Source: Aldrovandia affinis (Eukaryota; Chordata; Actinopteri; Notacanthiformes; Halosauridae). Taken from it: a stretch of DNA of 64,000 nt. The translations under genes were made by a program, and so were the position numbers. Of the stretch, positions 1 to 16,953 are shown one piece after another. Location: NCBI GenBank assembly GCA_029706075.1, contig JAINUG010000215.1:137501-201500 (forward strand), given 5' to 3'. The notes under the pieces are model-generated. The model worked only from the letters and a program-made list of their open reading frames with translations. It had not been told where the DNA came from and searched no databases. How positions within the stretch are numbered: the first letter of the stretch is position 1; each line of letters starts with the position of its first letter.

Positions 1-1661
1 TTTTAATGTTGGTTTCACAGTGAAATTGTTTGTGGGTGCCCCATGTTCTTGCCCTGGCTCTACAGCGCAAATGCATTTCCTCTCTCCTCACCCCTCCTCC
101 TCTCTAACCGCAGACGACTTTGCATCCTTCTTTCGCAAGAAGGTCGATGACATTCGCAACTCCTTCACCCATCCCCTCCCTCACCTAACCTTCCCTCACC
201 CATCTCGCTACCTAAACCTCTCACCCCTCTGTCTTCCTTCTCAGTCCTCCCTGACTCGGACATCCTTCAACTTGTTCACCCTCACCACCTGCCCTCTCGA
301 TCTCATTCCTTCCCCCCTCTTCCAGTCCATCGCTATGGACATCCTCCCCTTTGTTTCCAATGTTATCAACTCCTCTCTTTCCTCTGGCTCTGTCTCGTCT
401 CCCCTCAAAAGCGTCCATGTCATCCCCCTCCTCAAAAACCCTCTCTGAATCCTGCTGTCATTTCTAACTACCGACCTGTCTCTCTCCTCTCATTCCTTTC
501 CAAAACACTAGAGCGGGCTGTATATAACCAACTGTCTGCTTATCTCCTACAGAACGACCTGCTTGATCCTAACCAATCTCTCAGCTCCATCCTCCTCCTC
601 CTCAACCTGCTCTCATCTCTTGTCAAGATGGGGATCTACACTGACATGGTTCAAGTCATACCTGGTTGACCGGTCCTACCAGGTGACCTGGAGAGGATCC
701 CTCTCCTCTCCTCACACCCTCTCCACTGGAGTCCCGCAGGGCTTGGTGGTAGCCCCCCTCCTATTCTCCCTGTACACCAAATCACTTGGTTCTGTCTTCT
801 CTGCTCATGGTTTTTCTTATCACTGTTATGCTGATAACACTCAACTCTTCCTCTCCTTCTCTCCTTCTGAGACCCAGGTCCCGGCGCAGATCTCTGCATG
901 CCTGGCTGACATCTCTGCCTGGATGTCCACCCACCACCTGAAGCTGAACCTGGGGAAGATGGAGCTGCTCTTCCTCCAAGTGAAGGGCTCCCCAATGATT
1001 GATGCTTCAATCACCATGGAAGGCTCCATAGGGTCTCCGTCCCAGTCTGCTGGGAGTCTTGGAGTGACCCTGGACGACCAGCTGTGCTTCTCGGGCTACA
1101 TCGCAGCGATCACTGGACCTGCCGATTCTCCCTCCATAACATCCGGAGGATCTGACTGTTCCTCACCCAAGAGGCCACACAACTCCTGGTCCAGGCCCTG
1201 GTGATCTCACGTCTGGAGTACTGCAATTCCTTGCTGGCAGGCCTACCGGCCTGTGCCATCAAGCCACTGCAGCTGGTCCAGAATGCTGCCACACATCTGG
1301 TGTTCAATCAACCCAAGTTCACGCATGTCATCCCTCAACCCTTCTCTCTGCACTGGCTCCCCATCGCAGCACGCATTAAATTCAAATCCCCGGTGCTAGC
1401 TTAAGCGGCTAGAGGAATTACCCCCCCTTATCTCCAGACGCTCATCACACCCTATACCCCAGCCAGACCCCTCCACTACGCCTGCTTTGGCAAACTGACT
1501 GACTTTTCCTTCCCGGTGTGACAGGTAGGCTATGGTATGCAGCTGCCAACAATAATGTCTATAGCTATATTACTGCACTGATCTCCATGTATTAATGCAC
1601 ATCTTGTGAGTCGCTCTTGATAAGAGCATCTGCTAAATGCTTAAAATGTAAATGTAAATGC
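1..1661 (+). mobile_element. L2-like non-LTR retrotransposon, 5'-truncated and frameshifted
   Basis: The plus strand encodes broken pieces of a LINE reverse transcriptase in several frames. One piece (20-448) has the pre-RT region. The stretch after about 450 contains an NYRPVSLLS-type motif, and 563-1204 contains the TGVPQG motif and a degraded catalytic YADD box (read as YADN). The 3' end (about 1607-1661) reads as a GTCGCTCTTGATAAGAGC-type hairpin, then a TCTGCTAAATGC motif and TGTAAA repeats. That tail is typical of fish L2-clade LINEs and is shared with tRNA-derived SINEs elsewhere in this window. Frameshifts and stops make the copy inactive. The left edge of the window cuts the element, so its 5' extent is unknown. 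Confidence 0.8.
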
Positions 1662-2541
1662 ACCATGTTAGAAATATGTGGTATAGTGCTGATTTTGCCT
1701 GCATTGCAAGGCAATATAAAAAAAAGCCCACAATGTCCTGCAGATCCAGGGATAAAACAGAGAGTAGCACAGTCTGGGGTTACAGTTTGGACTGCCGTTG
1801 CTGTTGTTTACTGCAAGAAATATTCGATGATAGACAATGATTTCACGGCCTAATTCACTTACTTTCTATGGTCTATATTGACATGCAGAAGCCGATCCTC
1901 TGCTGCTTTCGACATGAATCAGAGATCCAACGTGGAAAGAGCAGAACGCCTTTCCTGTTTATCGATGGTGAGACTGAGCTGGCCATATCGGTGCATGACA
2001 GCCACACAAAGCATTCCGTTGCGGCTAAAACAGGAGAGGGATTTACTGTGCAGCTGGTGCTGCTACTCAGGTAGGGCCCGTAATGCCCCTATCCAGCGGG
2101 AGGAGGACCCCGAATGTTCAATAAAGGGGGGAGTCACACATCTTTTGTTTCATGTCCCACCTCACAAACTCAGGAGTTCTCCCCAGTGTCCTGAGCCAGC
2201 ATAGGAGAACGGAGGCTCGTCTGTAACCCCTTCTGGTCTCTGATCCATAAAGGATTTTTATGCAGCTGCTGTACGGAGAGAGCAATGATTTGTGGTCCAT
2301 GTTTGAGACATCCACCAGAAATTAAGTTAATGTATAATGTGCCTTCGGTAAGAAGGAGGTCGAAATCTCAATCTGTTCAATTGTGCCTGTTTAAATCTCG
2401 CCATTTATACAGTGGACAGTGATGCAAATTTATGTGCAAACAGATTGTAACATTGGGTGCTGTGTAAGCCCAATGGTATAAACCTCATTAATAATCTGGG
2501 TGTTTATTGGTGGGTCCTGTCATGAAGTCTGTATTATATTA
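1662..2541. other. Intergenic (or RNF207 intronic) DNA without a recognised feature
   Basis: About 880 bp between two LINE copies. Only short open frames occur (under 110 codons) with no recognisable protein similarity, and I see no RNA gene. It could lie inside RNF207, because the RNF207 exon at 5778-5968 reads leftward. Confidence 0.4.
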
Positions 2542-3560
2542 TAAGAACATAAGAACATAAGAATACATAATGATGAGAACGGGCCGTTCGGCCCATCTAG
2601 GCTCATCATGTCCTAATCTAAAGAGTATCTAGTACTACATCTAGCCTGGACTTGAATAGCCCAAGCATTTCTGCCTCTACTACCTGACCTGGCAAGCTGT
2701 TCCAGGCATTGACAACTCTCTGTGTAAAGAAAAACGTCTGTGCGGAATTTGCCTTTAACTAATTTCCACCTGTGGCCTCTTGTTCTCCTGACCCCACTTA
2801 TCTTAAAAAATCTTTGGTATTTTACTTTGTTAATCCCTTTTAGGAATTTAAAAACCTAAATCAAATCCCCCCTAAGTCTCCGTTTGCTAAGTTTAAATAG
2901 ATTGAGTGCCTTAAGTCTATCATCATAACTTTTACCTTTCATACCAGGTATCAGTTTAGTTGCCCTTCTTTGGACTTTTTCAAGAGCTTCTATATCTTTC
3001 TTGTAGTGCGGTGCCCAGAACTGCACACAGTATTCTAAGTGCGGTCTGATAAAGGCATTATATAACATTAATATAACCTCCTTTGATTTATACTCAATAC
3101 TTTTTGCTATGTATCCCAGCATCCTGTTGGCTTTTTTCACTGCTGTAGCACACTGCTTTGATGCAGATAGGCTTTGATCAACTACAATTCCTAAGTCCTT
3201 TTCAAATTGAACACCTACTAACTTTTCTCCTCCCATAAAATACTCCTGTCTAATGTTTTTATTTCCCACATGCATAACTTTACATTTAACAACATTGAAC
3301 ATCATCTGCCATGTATCTGCCCATTTTGGGATTTTGTTTAAATCATCTTGGATTACTTTAGTCGATTCCAAACTGTTTGCCAAACCCCCAAGTTTAGTAT
3401 CATCTGCAAATGTAACTATTTTGCTACTAATGTCCATATCAAGATCATTTATGTAAATAAGGAAGAGCAGAGGTCCCAGCACCGATCCCTGCGGGACACC
3501 ACTGCCCACAGCACCGAGGTCAGATTCGGCCCCACCTACTGTTACTCTATACATTATATA
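2542..3560 (-). mobile_element. CR1 LINE fragment (3' half of reverse transcriptase)
   Basis: The minus strand keeps one open stretch (2856-3554) for the C-terminal part of a CR1-type reverse transcriptase. It shows GVPQGSVLGPLLF, the catalytic FADD box, a KCKVMHVG segment, and the [11 protein letters not shown] and KVQRRATK motifs that mark CR1. The 3' end is at 2542-2570 on this strand, a short AACATAAG repeat typical of CR1 tails. The 5' part is missing, as is usual for truncated LINE insertions. The frame is still open for 233 codons, so this is the best preserved CR1 copy here. Confidence 0.88.
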
Positions 3561-4655
3561 GTATTAATATAATTGAATAATTGATTCATTAATGAATGGC
3601 AGTCAATTAATACATTAATTGAATAAATTAATTGATTATGGCAATGTTTACTGTAAGCTCCCTTTCACTACAGAGCAGACTGGACACTCAGATTGACTGT
3701 CATGAATACATAGACCCCCCCCACCAGTGAGGGAGGGCAAAATGCTGTGGAGAGTCAGTTGTTTATGAGAGCACGTGTCTTTGCCTTGTGCTTAAAGACC
3801 ACCGCTCTCTTGCAGCACACGTTGCTAGTGCACGCATACATTGATGGAGTTTCTCTGGAACCGCAGCTCACATAACACCATCTGTTGCTCCACGACAATA
3901 TTGTCACCGAGCAGGTTTGTTGTCGGAAATAGAATGCTAATCAAGCGATCAGATCGTATATTATTGGTTGTGCACTGAATTAAACTCTGGTTTGTAGCCC
4001 TTACTCAAAACTTTGACTACAGACATGTCATAGTCGCCCCAAGAGTTGGCACTTAAACAAAACCCATTAGAGAACTGTGTATAACATTTTGAGGCAGCCT
4101 GTTCTACTCCATTCACACGCAAGGCGGAAGCTTGTGAAATAAGCCTGATGGCCTGATTTATTTACTCCAAGGCATTCAGTCATAAATTAGTACAGTCCCG
4201 TTTAATAAGGGACTGCAGCAATCACACTGATCTCTGCCCGTTCTTAATGGTTGCATCTGACAACAGTCTCATTGCCACAGACACGTCAATAGACCAACCA
4301 GGGAAATAAAACAGAAAGGATGATTATGAAGCCCTGACTACTTCTTCTTAAAATGTCCTTTAAAAAAAAAATCAATTCAACACAACCCAATTCAATCACC
4401 TGATAAGAAATAATATGTATACTAATAGGCTACTGCAAAAAAATATGTTGTACTTGAATCAATATAGTGTTAATATTGGGTCTTTCCACCATGGCATAAC
4501 AAATCAATGCACTAGTCAGGAAAATGTCAACAGTTATTTCACTATACATATATTTAAAGGACCATTAACAAACCAATGCACTAGTCAAAAATGTCAACAT
4601 TATTTTACTATTCATGATGTACTGCTTGCTATAGGTCTTGTTGATTCATCTACAT
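3561..4655. other. A/T-rich intergenic or intronic DNA, no feature recognised
   Basis: About 1.1 kb between the CR1 copy and the terminal-inverted-repeat element. A near-duplicate ACCAATGCACTAGTCA-type motif occurs at about 4500 and 4573 (in each case followed by AAAATGTCAACA), a local duplication. I could not find the next RNF207 exon here. Confidence 0.35.
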
Positions 4656-5722
4656 GCCATTGTTGATAGGCTACTTTTGTGCTTACGTCTATTTCCGTAT
4701 GAGCCGTGAGCACCAAGTACCAAATACAATGGGAGTCAAACTACGCACAAAAGTCACTCCAGACTAACTTACATCTTTTCTGGCAATACATTAGCATTAT
4801 GAAAATTATGTCGAATTGGTAAGTCTACTCTTTATTTTTTTAGACAATGCTTTCCAAAGTGGACCTACTCTTTTTCAAGCCAATACTACTCATCCCTCAT
4901 TGTGTGTACTTGTGCAGCGACTGAGATCCGAGGCGTGGTTCGGTTTACAGTTTTTTTTAGGAATGCTGTAACGGGTCTTTAGCAGTCCGGAATGTATACA
5001 GGCATCAAGCTCTGGGTGGTTCGTAATACACCTTGGGGTATCAATGTCTGCCTCATCTTTGTCAGTCACTAGCTTCGGCATAGCGAGATCCCACTCACTG
5101 CCGTCCTCATTGGCCATTGGAGGACAGTGTCCGCATCTGCACCACCAAATGTCCGATATTCTGCTTTGGCCTTCTCGTGTTTCAAAGCTAACTGAGCAGC
5201 CTTTTTAGCCTCTAACTGTTTGAGCTCATCAGTACATTCAAGTTCGATCTATTTAAGGATGAGCAACGTAGATGGATATACCTTCCTCACTGTAATATGG
5301 AAAAGATTGCTCGATAAATCTGCTAGGTAGCTGCAGGGCAAGTGGGTAGCTTGTCTAGGTAACTAGCTGGCTACTGTGACAACAAACACTGTGTAAAACC
5401 ACGTCTCTGCCTACTTTGCTTGCCTGACGCAATTGTGCAGAGTGATACTTTTTAGTTGTGAAATCAAAAGCAGTCCCGGTGGAAAAAAACATTAGTTGTA
5501 AATGGATTGTTTTGCTACTGTCATTAATAGTATTCCAGTCATCGATTCAAACATGTAGGCCTAGCTTACAATGGCTAAATATGGCTAAACAATAGAAATT
5601 ACAGTTAGTCTGGGGGCGATTAGGGTGAAAATCTATTTACAATTGACTCCCATTACATTTGGCATTTGGTGCGCACGGCACATACGGAAATGGGCGTTAA
5701 GCGCAAAAGTATCAACAATGCC
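4656..5722. mobile_element. DNA transposon with ~80-bp terminal inverted repeats, family unidentified
   Basis: The left end (4656-4739) and the reverse complement of the right end (5643-5722) align over about 80 bp. Shared blocks include CCATTGTTGAT, ACTTTTG.GCTTA, ATTTCCGTATG, GCACCAA and AATGGGAGTCAA. The left copy has a 5-bp extra block (AGGCT, about 4668-4672). The element is about 1,067 bp and its interior keeps traces of coding DNA on the minus strand. The right end is only 55 bp from the RNF207 RING exon, so it probably sits in the intron that follows that exon. I cannot assign a superfamily, and the target-site duplication is unclear. Confidence 0.65.
4890..5248 (-). pseudogene. Coding remnant inside the inverted-repeat element (lysine/glutamate-rich helix)
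   Basis: On the minus strand an open frame from 5248 to 5069 reads as a charged, probably coiled-coil peptide (ECTDELKQLEAKKAAQ, then LALKHEKAKAEYRTFGG). A second frame continues from about 5117 to 4890 as a hydrophilic peptide beginning MANEDGSEWDL. The change of frame in mid-sequence suggests a decayed gene of the surrounding transposon. No catalytic motif is visible and I do not recognise the family. Confidence 0.35.
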
Positions 5723-5777
5723 ATCAACAACTTTACTGCACGACCTTACTTCTCATGCTGTGGTAACAAGTACTTAC

Positions 5778-5968
5778 CCACAGAGGGGGCAAGTGAGGCG
5801 ACTATCCGCAGCTCTGCCACGTAGGCAGCTGGCACAGAAGGTGTGATAACAGTCAAGCAGGCAAGGGTGGTCATACTGTTCATGACATAGGTGGCACACC
5901 AGAGGGTGGCAGTTGGCACTGTCTGGGTCATACAGATTATCCAACGGGGAGAATATTCCTCCAGACAT
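5778..5968 (-). CDS. RNF207: RNF207 first coding exon: RING finger (partial gene)
   Basis: Minus-strand exon coding for the N-terminus of RNF207, a RING/B-box protein known in vertebrates as a heart-expressed E3-ligase-like regulator of the KCNH2 potassium channel. The peptide starts MSGGIFSPLDN and carries a complete C3HC4 RING within one exon: C25-x2-C28, C40-x-H42-x2-C45-x2-C48, C60-x2-C63. The donor is a perfect GTAAGTA (plus 5771-5777). The ATG lies directly after a TTGTCTTGCCAG acceptor-like sequence, so an untranslated upstream exon is likely. An in-frame ATG four codons upstream (5980) would be used only if that acceptor is not. Later exons (B-box and coiled coil) would lie at lower coordinates, but none is recognisable down to position 1. 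Either the next intron exceeds 5.7 kb or the gene is broken. Position next to RPL22/CHD5 supports the identity. Confidence 0.85.
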
Positions 5969-5980
5969 CTGGCAAGACAA

Positions 5981-6396
5981 GGGAATTACTTTAGACTCAA
6001 GAAATTAATTATCCACTCATGAATATGACTATATCACCAATCACAATTTTTATATGCACAGTATAAAGCAATCATCAGGTTCATTGCAATATTATCTTTG
6101 GCTTACTGTTGGCCCAATAGTTCTCCAGTTTCTACTGAAGGCGAATAGATAGATCCAGGGAATTACATAACTGTACAAAACACTGGGAGCCTGTTCTTGT
6201 CATTATATTTTATTATTTTATTATGCTGTTATATAGCATTAATATGCAATTATTTTATAGTACTTAATTCTACTTATGTTCCCCTTCCAAATATTTTAGA
6301 CAAAAATGAAAAGCAGTGTGATTTTATTGTACATATTAACATGTAAACTATGACTCTAAACCACAATAAAACCATTCAGAAGTAATTGTATAAAGG

Positions 6397-6439
<43 letters not shown>

Positions 6440-6506
6440 TACGCACACACACACACATGCACACACACATATGCACATATGCACGCACACGCACACACAC
6501 ACATGC

Positions 6507-6544
<38 letters not shown>

Positions 6545-6822
6545 ACACACACACACACACAAGCATACACACATGCACAGAGAAACACACTCAACATGAA
6601 ACTTTTTTTTTAGTTTAACCATAAATATCACGCCACAATTGAATTATCTCTTGATGTCTAGAGACATCCACCTTACCTTCCTACAGTGGCATTTCCCGGA
6701 CCCTTCTGAGAAGCTCACAAAGGAGAGAGTCATTGGCATTTGGCTGAACAGTAGGATTGGGTTTCTCACTTACATATTTCTTTTTAAAAAAACCTGAATG
6801 GAAGGTAGCGACAATCCCTTAC
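5981..6822 (-). other. Presumed RNF207 first intron
   Basis: If the 5' exon proposed at 6823 is real, this 0.85-kb segment is the first RNF207 intron. It is A/T-rich and carries an AC/GT microsatellite (6399-6590). No coding feature is seen; His- and Cys-rich frames here are products of the dinucleotide repeat. Confidence 0.4.
6399..6590. repeat. (AC)n microsatellite
   Basis: About 190 bp of AC repeats with scattered AT and GC interruptions. Read on the minus strand (RNF207 sense) it is GT-rich and lies inside the presumed first intron. Confidence 0.95.
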
Positions 6823-6960
6823 CTTGCTGGTGCCCTATCTGATATCCCAGACTGGAATGGCAAACATGTGGGAGCTCTCTGAGAGTTGATGCATGGAACA
6901 CTGTGCGCTGACGTCAAAGCAATTGTTCCCCAGCAGCCATTGCAGCAGCTGAGAGTGTGT
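6823..6960 (-). promoter_or_regulatory. Candidate RNF207 promoter and non-coding first exon, with palindromic CRE
   Basis: Read on the minus strand, a GC-richer block contains a perfect CRE palindrome TGACGTCA (6909-6916). It ends at 6823 with a good donor, GCAAG followed by GTAAGG. A spliced leader here would explain the acceptor directly in front of the RNF207 ATG at 5968. No TATA box is obvious. This is inference from motifs; no transcript evidence is available. Confidence 0.35.
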
Positions 6961-7422
6961 GTGTGTGTGTGGGGAGGGAGGGGGCGAGGGGCTTGGCAGG
7001 GGAAGGTAGGCGGTGCCCATTGTGTAATGAACAGTTGCCTATGACAAAAGAGACACCAGATACTGCCACTCTGTCGGCAAACGACCAAAATAATTTGCCT
7101 GTGTAATTCCACATCTCTCGGAGAGAAAGGCCACTGCTGGTGGTATTACATCCCCCCCTTGCCCTCCAATGACCTCTCAAAAATGCTGTAGAGTGGCCAT
7201 GGCTGATTCCTCCCCACCACCAGAGTACAGTTAAGCTTGTATGTGTCACATGACAAACTGACAATGAACATATCCTTTCTAATCACTGTGGGAGAGTCAA
7301 GCTGTAATCACAGCTCATACGAAGATCAAAATATGCATAGCTAAACACTGTGGTTGGCTAATGCATGTTAGCTCTGCTCATTGAGGTTCACAAGGCTTCA
7401 TTCTACTGTCACCTCCAAGCAC

Positions 7423-7746
7423 TTAAAAAAAATATCCCCCTGTTTTTCTCCCAATTTGGTAGCCGTTGTACCCTCTATTTCTTCAATTCACCCTCCCCCT
7501 TGAGCCTGCCACCCATTCTCCGGGTCAAGTTAATATAATGATCCACTTCCTTTGAGACAGAACTTGCCCATCTGTCTTACAGGGACACCCTTCGCGCTTC
7601 TCGGCGAGCTCGTGCCAGCCAATCGCTACCCCCGGACAAGACACCTTTCTCACAGCCAGGCTGATGCAGCTGGAGATTGAACCCTGGCTGCAGTGGGCAA
7701 CTTGCATTCCGGACAAATGCCTTTACCATTACACCACCCGAGGCCC
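7423..7746 (-). mobile_element. tRNA-derived SINE (family with CCAATTTGG-type body)
   Basis: The minus strand starts with a tRNA-like head beginning GGGGCCTCGGGTGGTGTAAT (pol III A box) and a B box GGTTCAATC. The body is pyrimidine/purine biased and ends in a TTGGGAGAAAAA-type tail read on the minus strand (CCCAATTTGG on the plus strand). The same family occurs at 43446-43838 and 48758-49069. Ends are approximate because no clear target duplication is visible. Confidence 0.65.
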
Positions 7747-7769
7747 CCTTGTGCAACAACGTTTTGATT

Positions 7770-8153
7770 GAGTGTTTTCACTTGACTCACCATCATACTA
7801 CACAATGAACATCAAAGCATTAAAATTAACTCATTATTAATAATTAATTATTTTTTTAAAATACATAAATAAACAAATTCCCAGGCACGTACATTAATTC
7901 CTTTGTGACATTAGCAAGTCCTATTTATAGGAGTAATGATATTATACTTCCCCTTCCCACAACTGCAGCTGGGCAGTCAGGAATATTTGAAATCATATTT
8001 TGTACTTTCCCTTCAGTCATGAGATATAAAATTAAGTTGTCAGGCAACGGAATATGTAAACATGAAAAATAATTGCACTAACAAATTGGATGGGAAAAAC
8101 ACTTAGTGCTGTACCATTAATCGGGTATATTCAGGAGCAACATTACTATAGTG
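7770..8153. other. A/T-rich intergenic DNA, nothing recognised
   Basis: About 380 bp between a SINE and a Tc1 copy; no open frame or RNA gene of note. Confidence 0.4.
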
Positions 8154-9220
8154 CAGGGGGTAGACAAAATAATGCAAACACTATCACAATAACAATATGA
8201 ATATGTATTAACTAATACAAAATTGGGCCTTTGCCTTCAGAATAGCTTCAATCCTTCTTTCAATGCTGTTATACAAGTTTTTAACTGTTTCTAGTGGGAT
8301 ATTGGCCCATTCTTGAAGGAAAGCCTCTAGTTATTTAAGACATGAAGGCGGTGGAAATTTACTTCGCACTCTACATTCCAGAACTTCCCATAAAGTTCCA
8401 GTGATGTTTAGATCTGGTGATCGGGGAGGCCATGGAAGGTGTTTGACTTCATGAAACCACTCTTGAATCCATTTAGCAGTGTGTATGGTGACATTGTCAT
8501 CTTGGAATATGAGAACATCTAGAGGAATCACTGCTTGCACCATAGGAAGTATATGGTCACCTAAAATGGCTTTGTACTTCTTGACTGAAATTATACCATG
8601 CAGAGTAATAACTGAACCCAATGACCACCGCAAGATGGCTGCCTATACCATAACAGATCAACCATCATGTTTAACAGTTAGGAACAACTGTTTTGAACAA
8701 CTAGAATTTCAGCCAAGAAATACAAAGCCATTTTAGGGGGGTTGAAGGCTTCTTTTGGCTTTCTCTAAACATAAACCGGAATAAAAAGGAAAAGGAGTAA
8801 AAGACGACTCAGACTATATTACTTTTCAGTCCAGGTTTTGCGTTGCTGCGCATTGGCCTTGGTTACAAGTGGTTTCTGAATGACAGCCCTACCATAAATA
8901 TCAGCTATGTGAAGCTCACAACATAGGCTACCAATTTTGTTGATACTGGGTCACAGAGGTATAGATTCCGTTTGAGGCGGTTGCTTTCTGGTTTTTAGAA
9001 ACTATCCATTTTAGAAAGTGTCTTTCCTGATGTAGTGATTTACACGATTTTGACACTGTTCCCCTTGACACATTAAATAATATTGATGATGACTGTTTCT
9101 GTGACTGACACACCTGCAATTCGGGCACCATTTCACCTCTTTCAAAATCTGTTAGGTCTCTCATGTTGCTTTAAAAACTCGCATATTAAAGTGTTGGTTT
9201 TAAAATGTCTTTTATAGCAG
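8154..9220 (-). mobile_element. Degenerate Tc1/mariner transposon
   Basis: The minus strand encodes Tc1-type transposase remnants. 9164-8928 is the N-terminal helix-turn-helix part (MRDLTDFERGEMV, later SRGTVSKSCKS). 8633-8331 is the C-terminal DDE part with FQDDNVTIHTAKW and WPPRSPDLN followed by the LWEVLE region, where the third acidic residue is expected. The left terminus CAGGGGGTAGACAAAATAAT (8154) has a diverged counterpart at about 9190-9220. Frameshifts separate the two halves, so the copy is dead. It ends about 270 bp upstream of the RPL22 start codon. Confidence 0.85.
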
Positions 9221-9454
9221 AAACACATTCGTAATTTGCATTGACATTAATATGAAACACGTGTGAAGACTACTTTTTAATTTCGTTAGGGTACTTTATG
9301 TTACTTCAAATTACAAGAACGTTTTCATTTGGAGCTTCGATCATTTTGTCTAACCCTTGTCTATCCCATTTACTCTCATAATCAAGTCAGATTCAGAGAT
9401 CGAATCGATTATTCTCCGTTTGATTGCCAAGGGAAAATATCAAAGCGCATGTGC

Positions 9455-9489
9455 GAAAGCCAGCCGTCCTTTCTGCAAAATTCTTCGCC
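9455..9489 (+). promoter_or_regulatory. RPL22 transcription start region with 5'TOP-like pyrimidine tract
   Basis: The sequence CCGTCCTTTCTGC ends about 15 bp before the ATG. Vertebrate ribosomal protein mRNAs start with a C followed by pyrimidines (5'TOP), which couples their translation to mTOR/LARP1 signalling. Here the tract CCTTTCT at about 9469 is the likely start, giving a very short leader. No TATA box is evident. Confidence 0.5.
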
Positions 9490-16917
<7,428 letters not shown>

Positions 16918-16947
16918 ACATCACGCCCGCCCACGTTTTGTATAATC

Positions 16948-16953
16948 AATAAA
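16948..16953 (+). promoter_or_regulatory. RPL22 polyadenylation signal
   Basis: Canonical AATAAA, 30 bp after the stop codon, followed by a GT-rich segment (GCGTTTGTTCTCGTC). This gives the very short 3' UTR usual for ribosomal protein genes. Confidence 0.85.

Noticed and set aside
3560..5770. Search for RNF207 exon 2 (B-box region) on the minus strand
   Set aside because: No stretch with Cys/His B-box spacing was found; absence is reported rather than forcing an exon.
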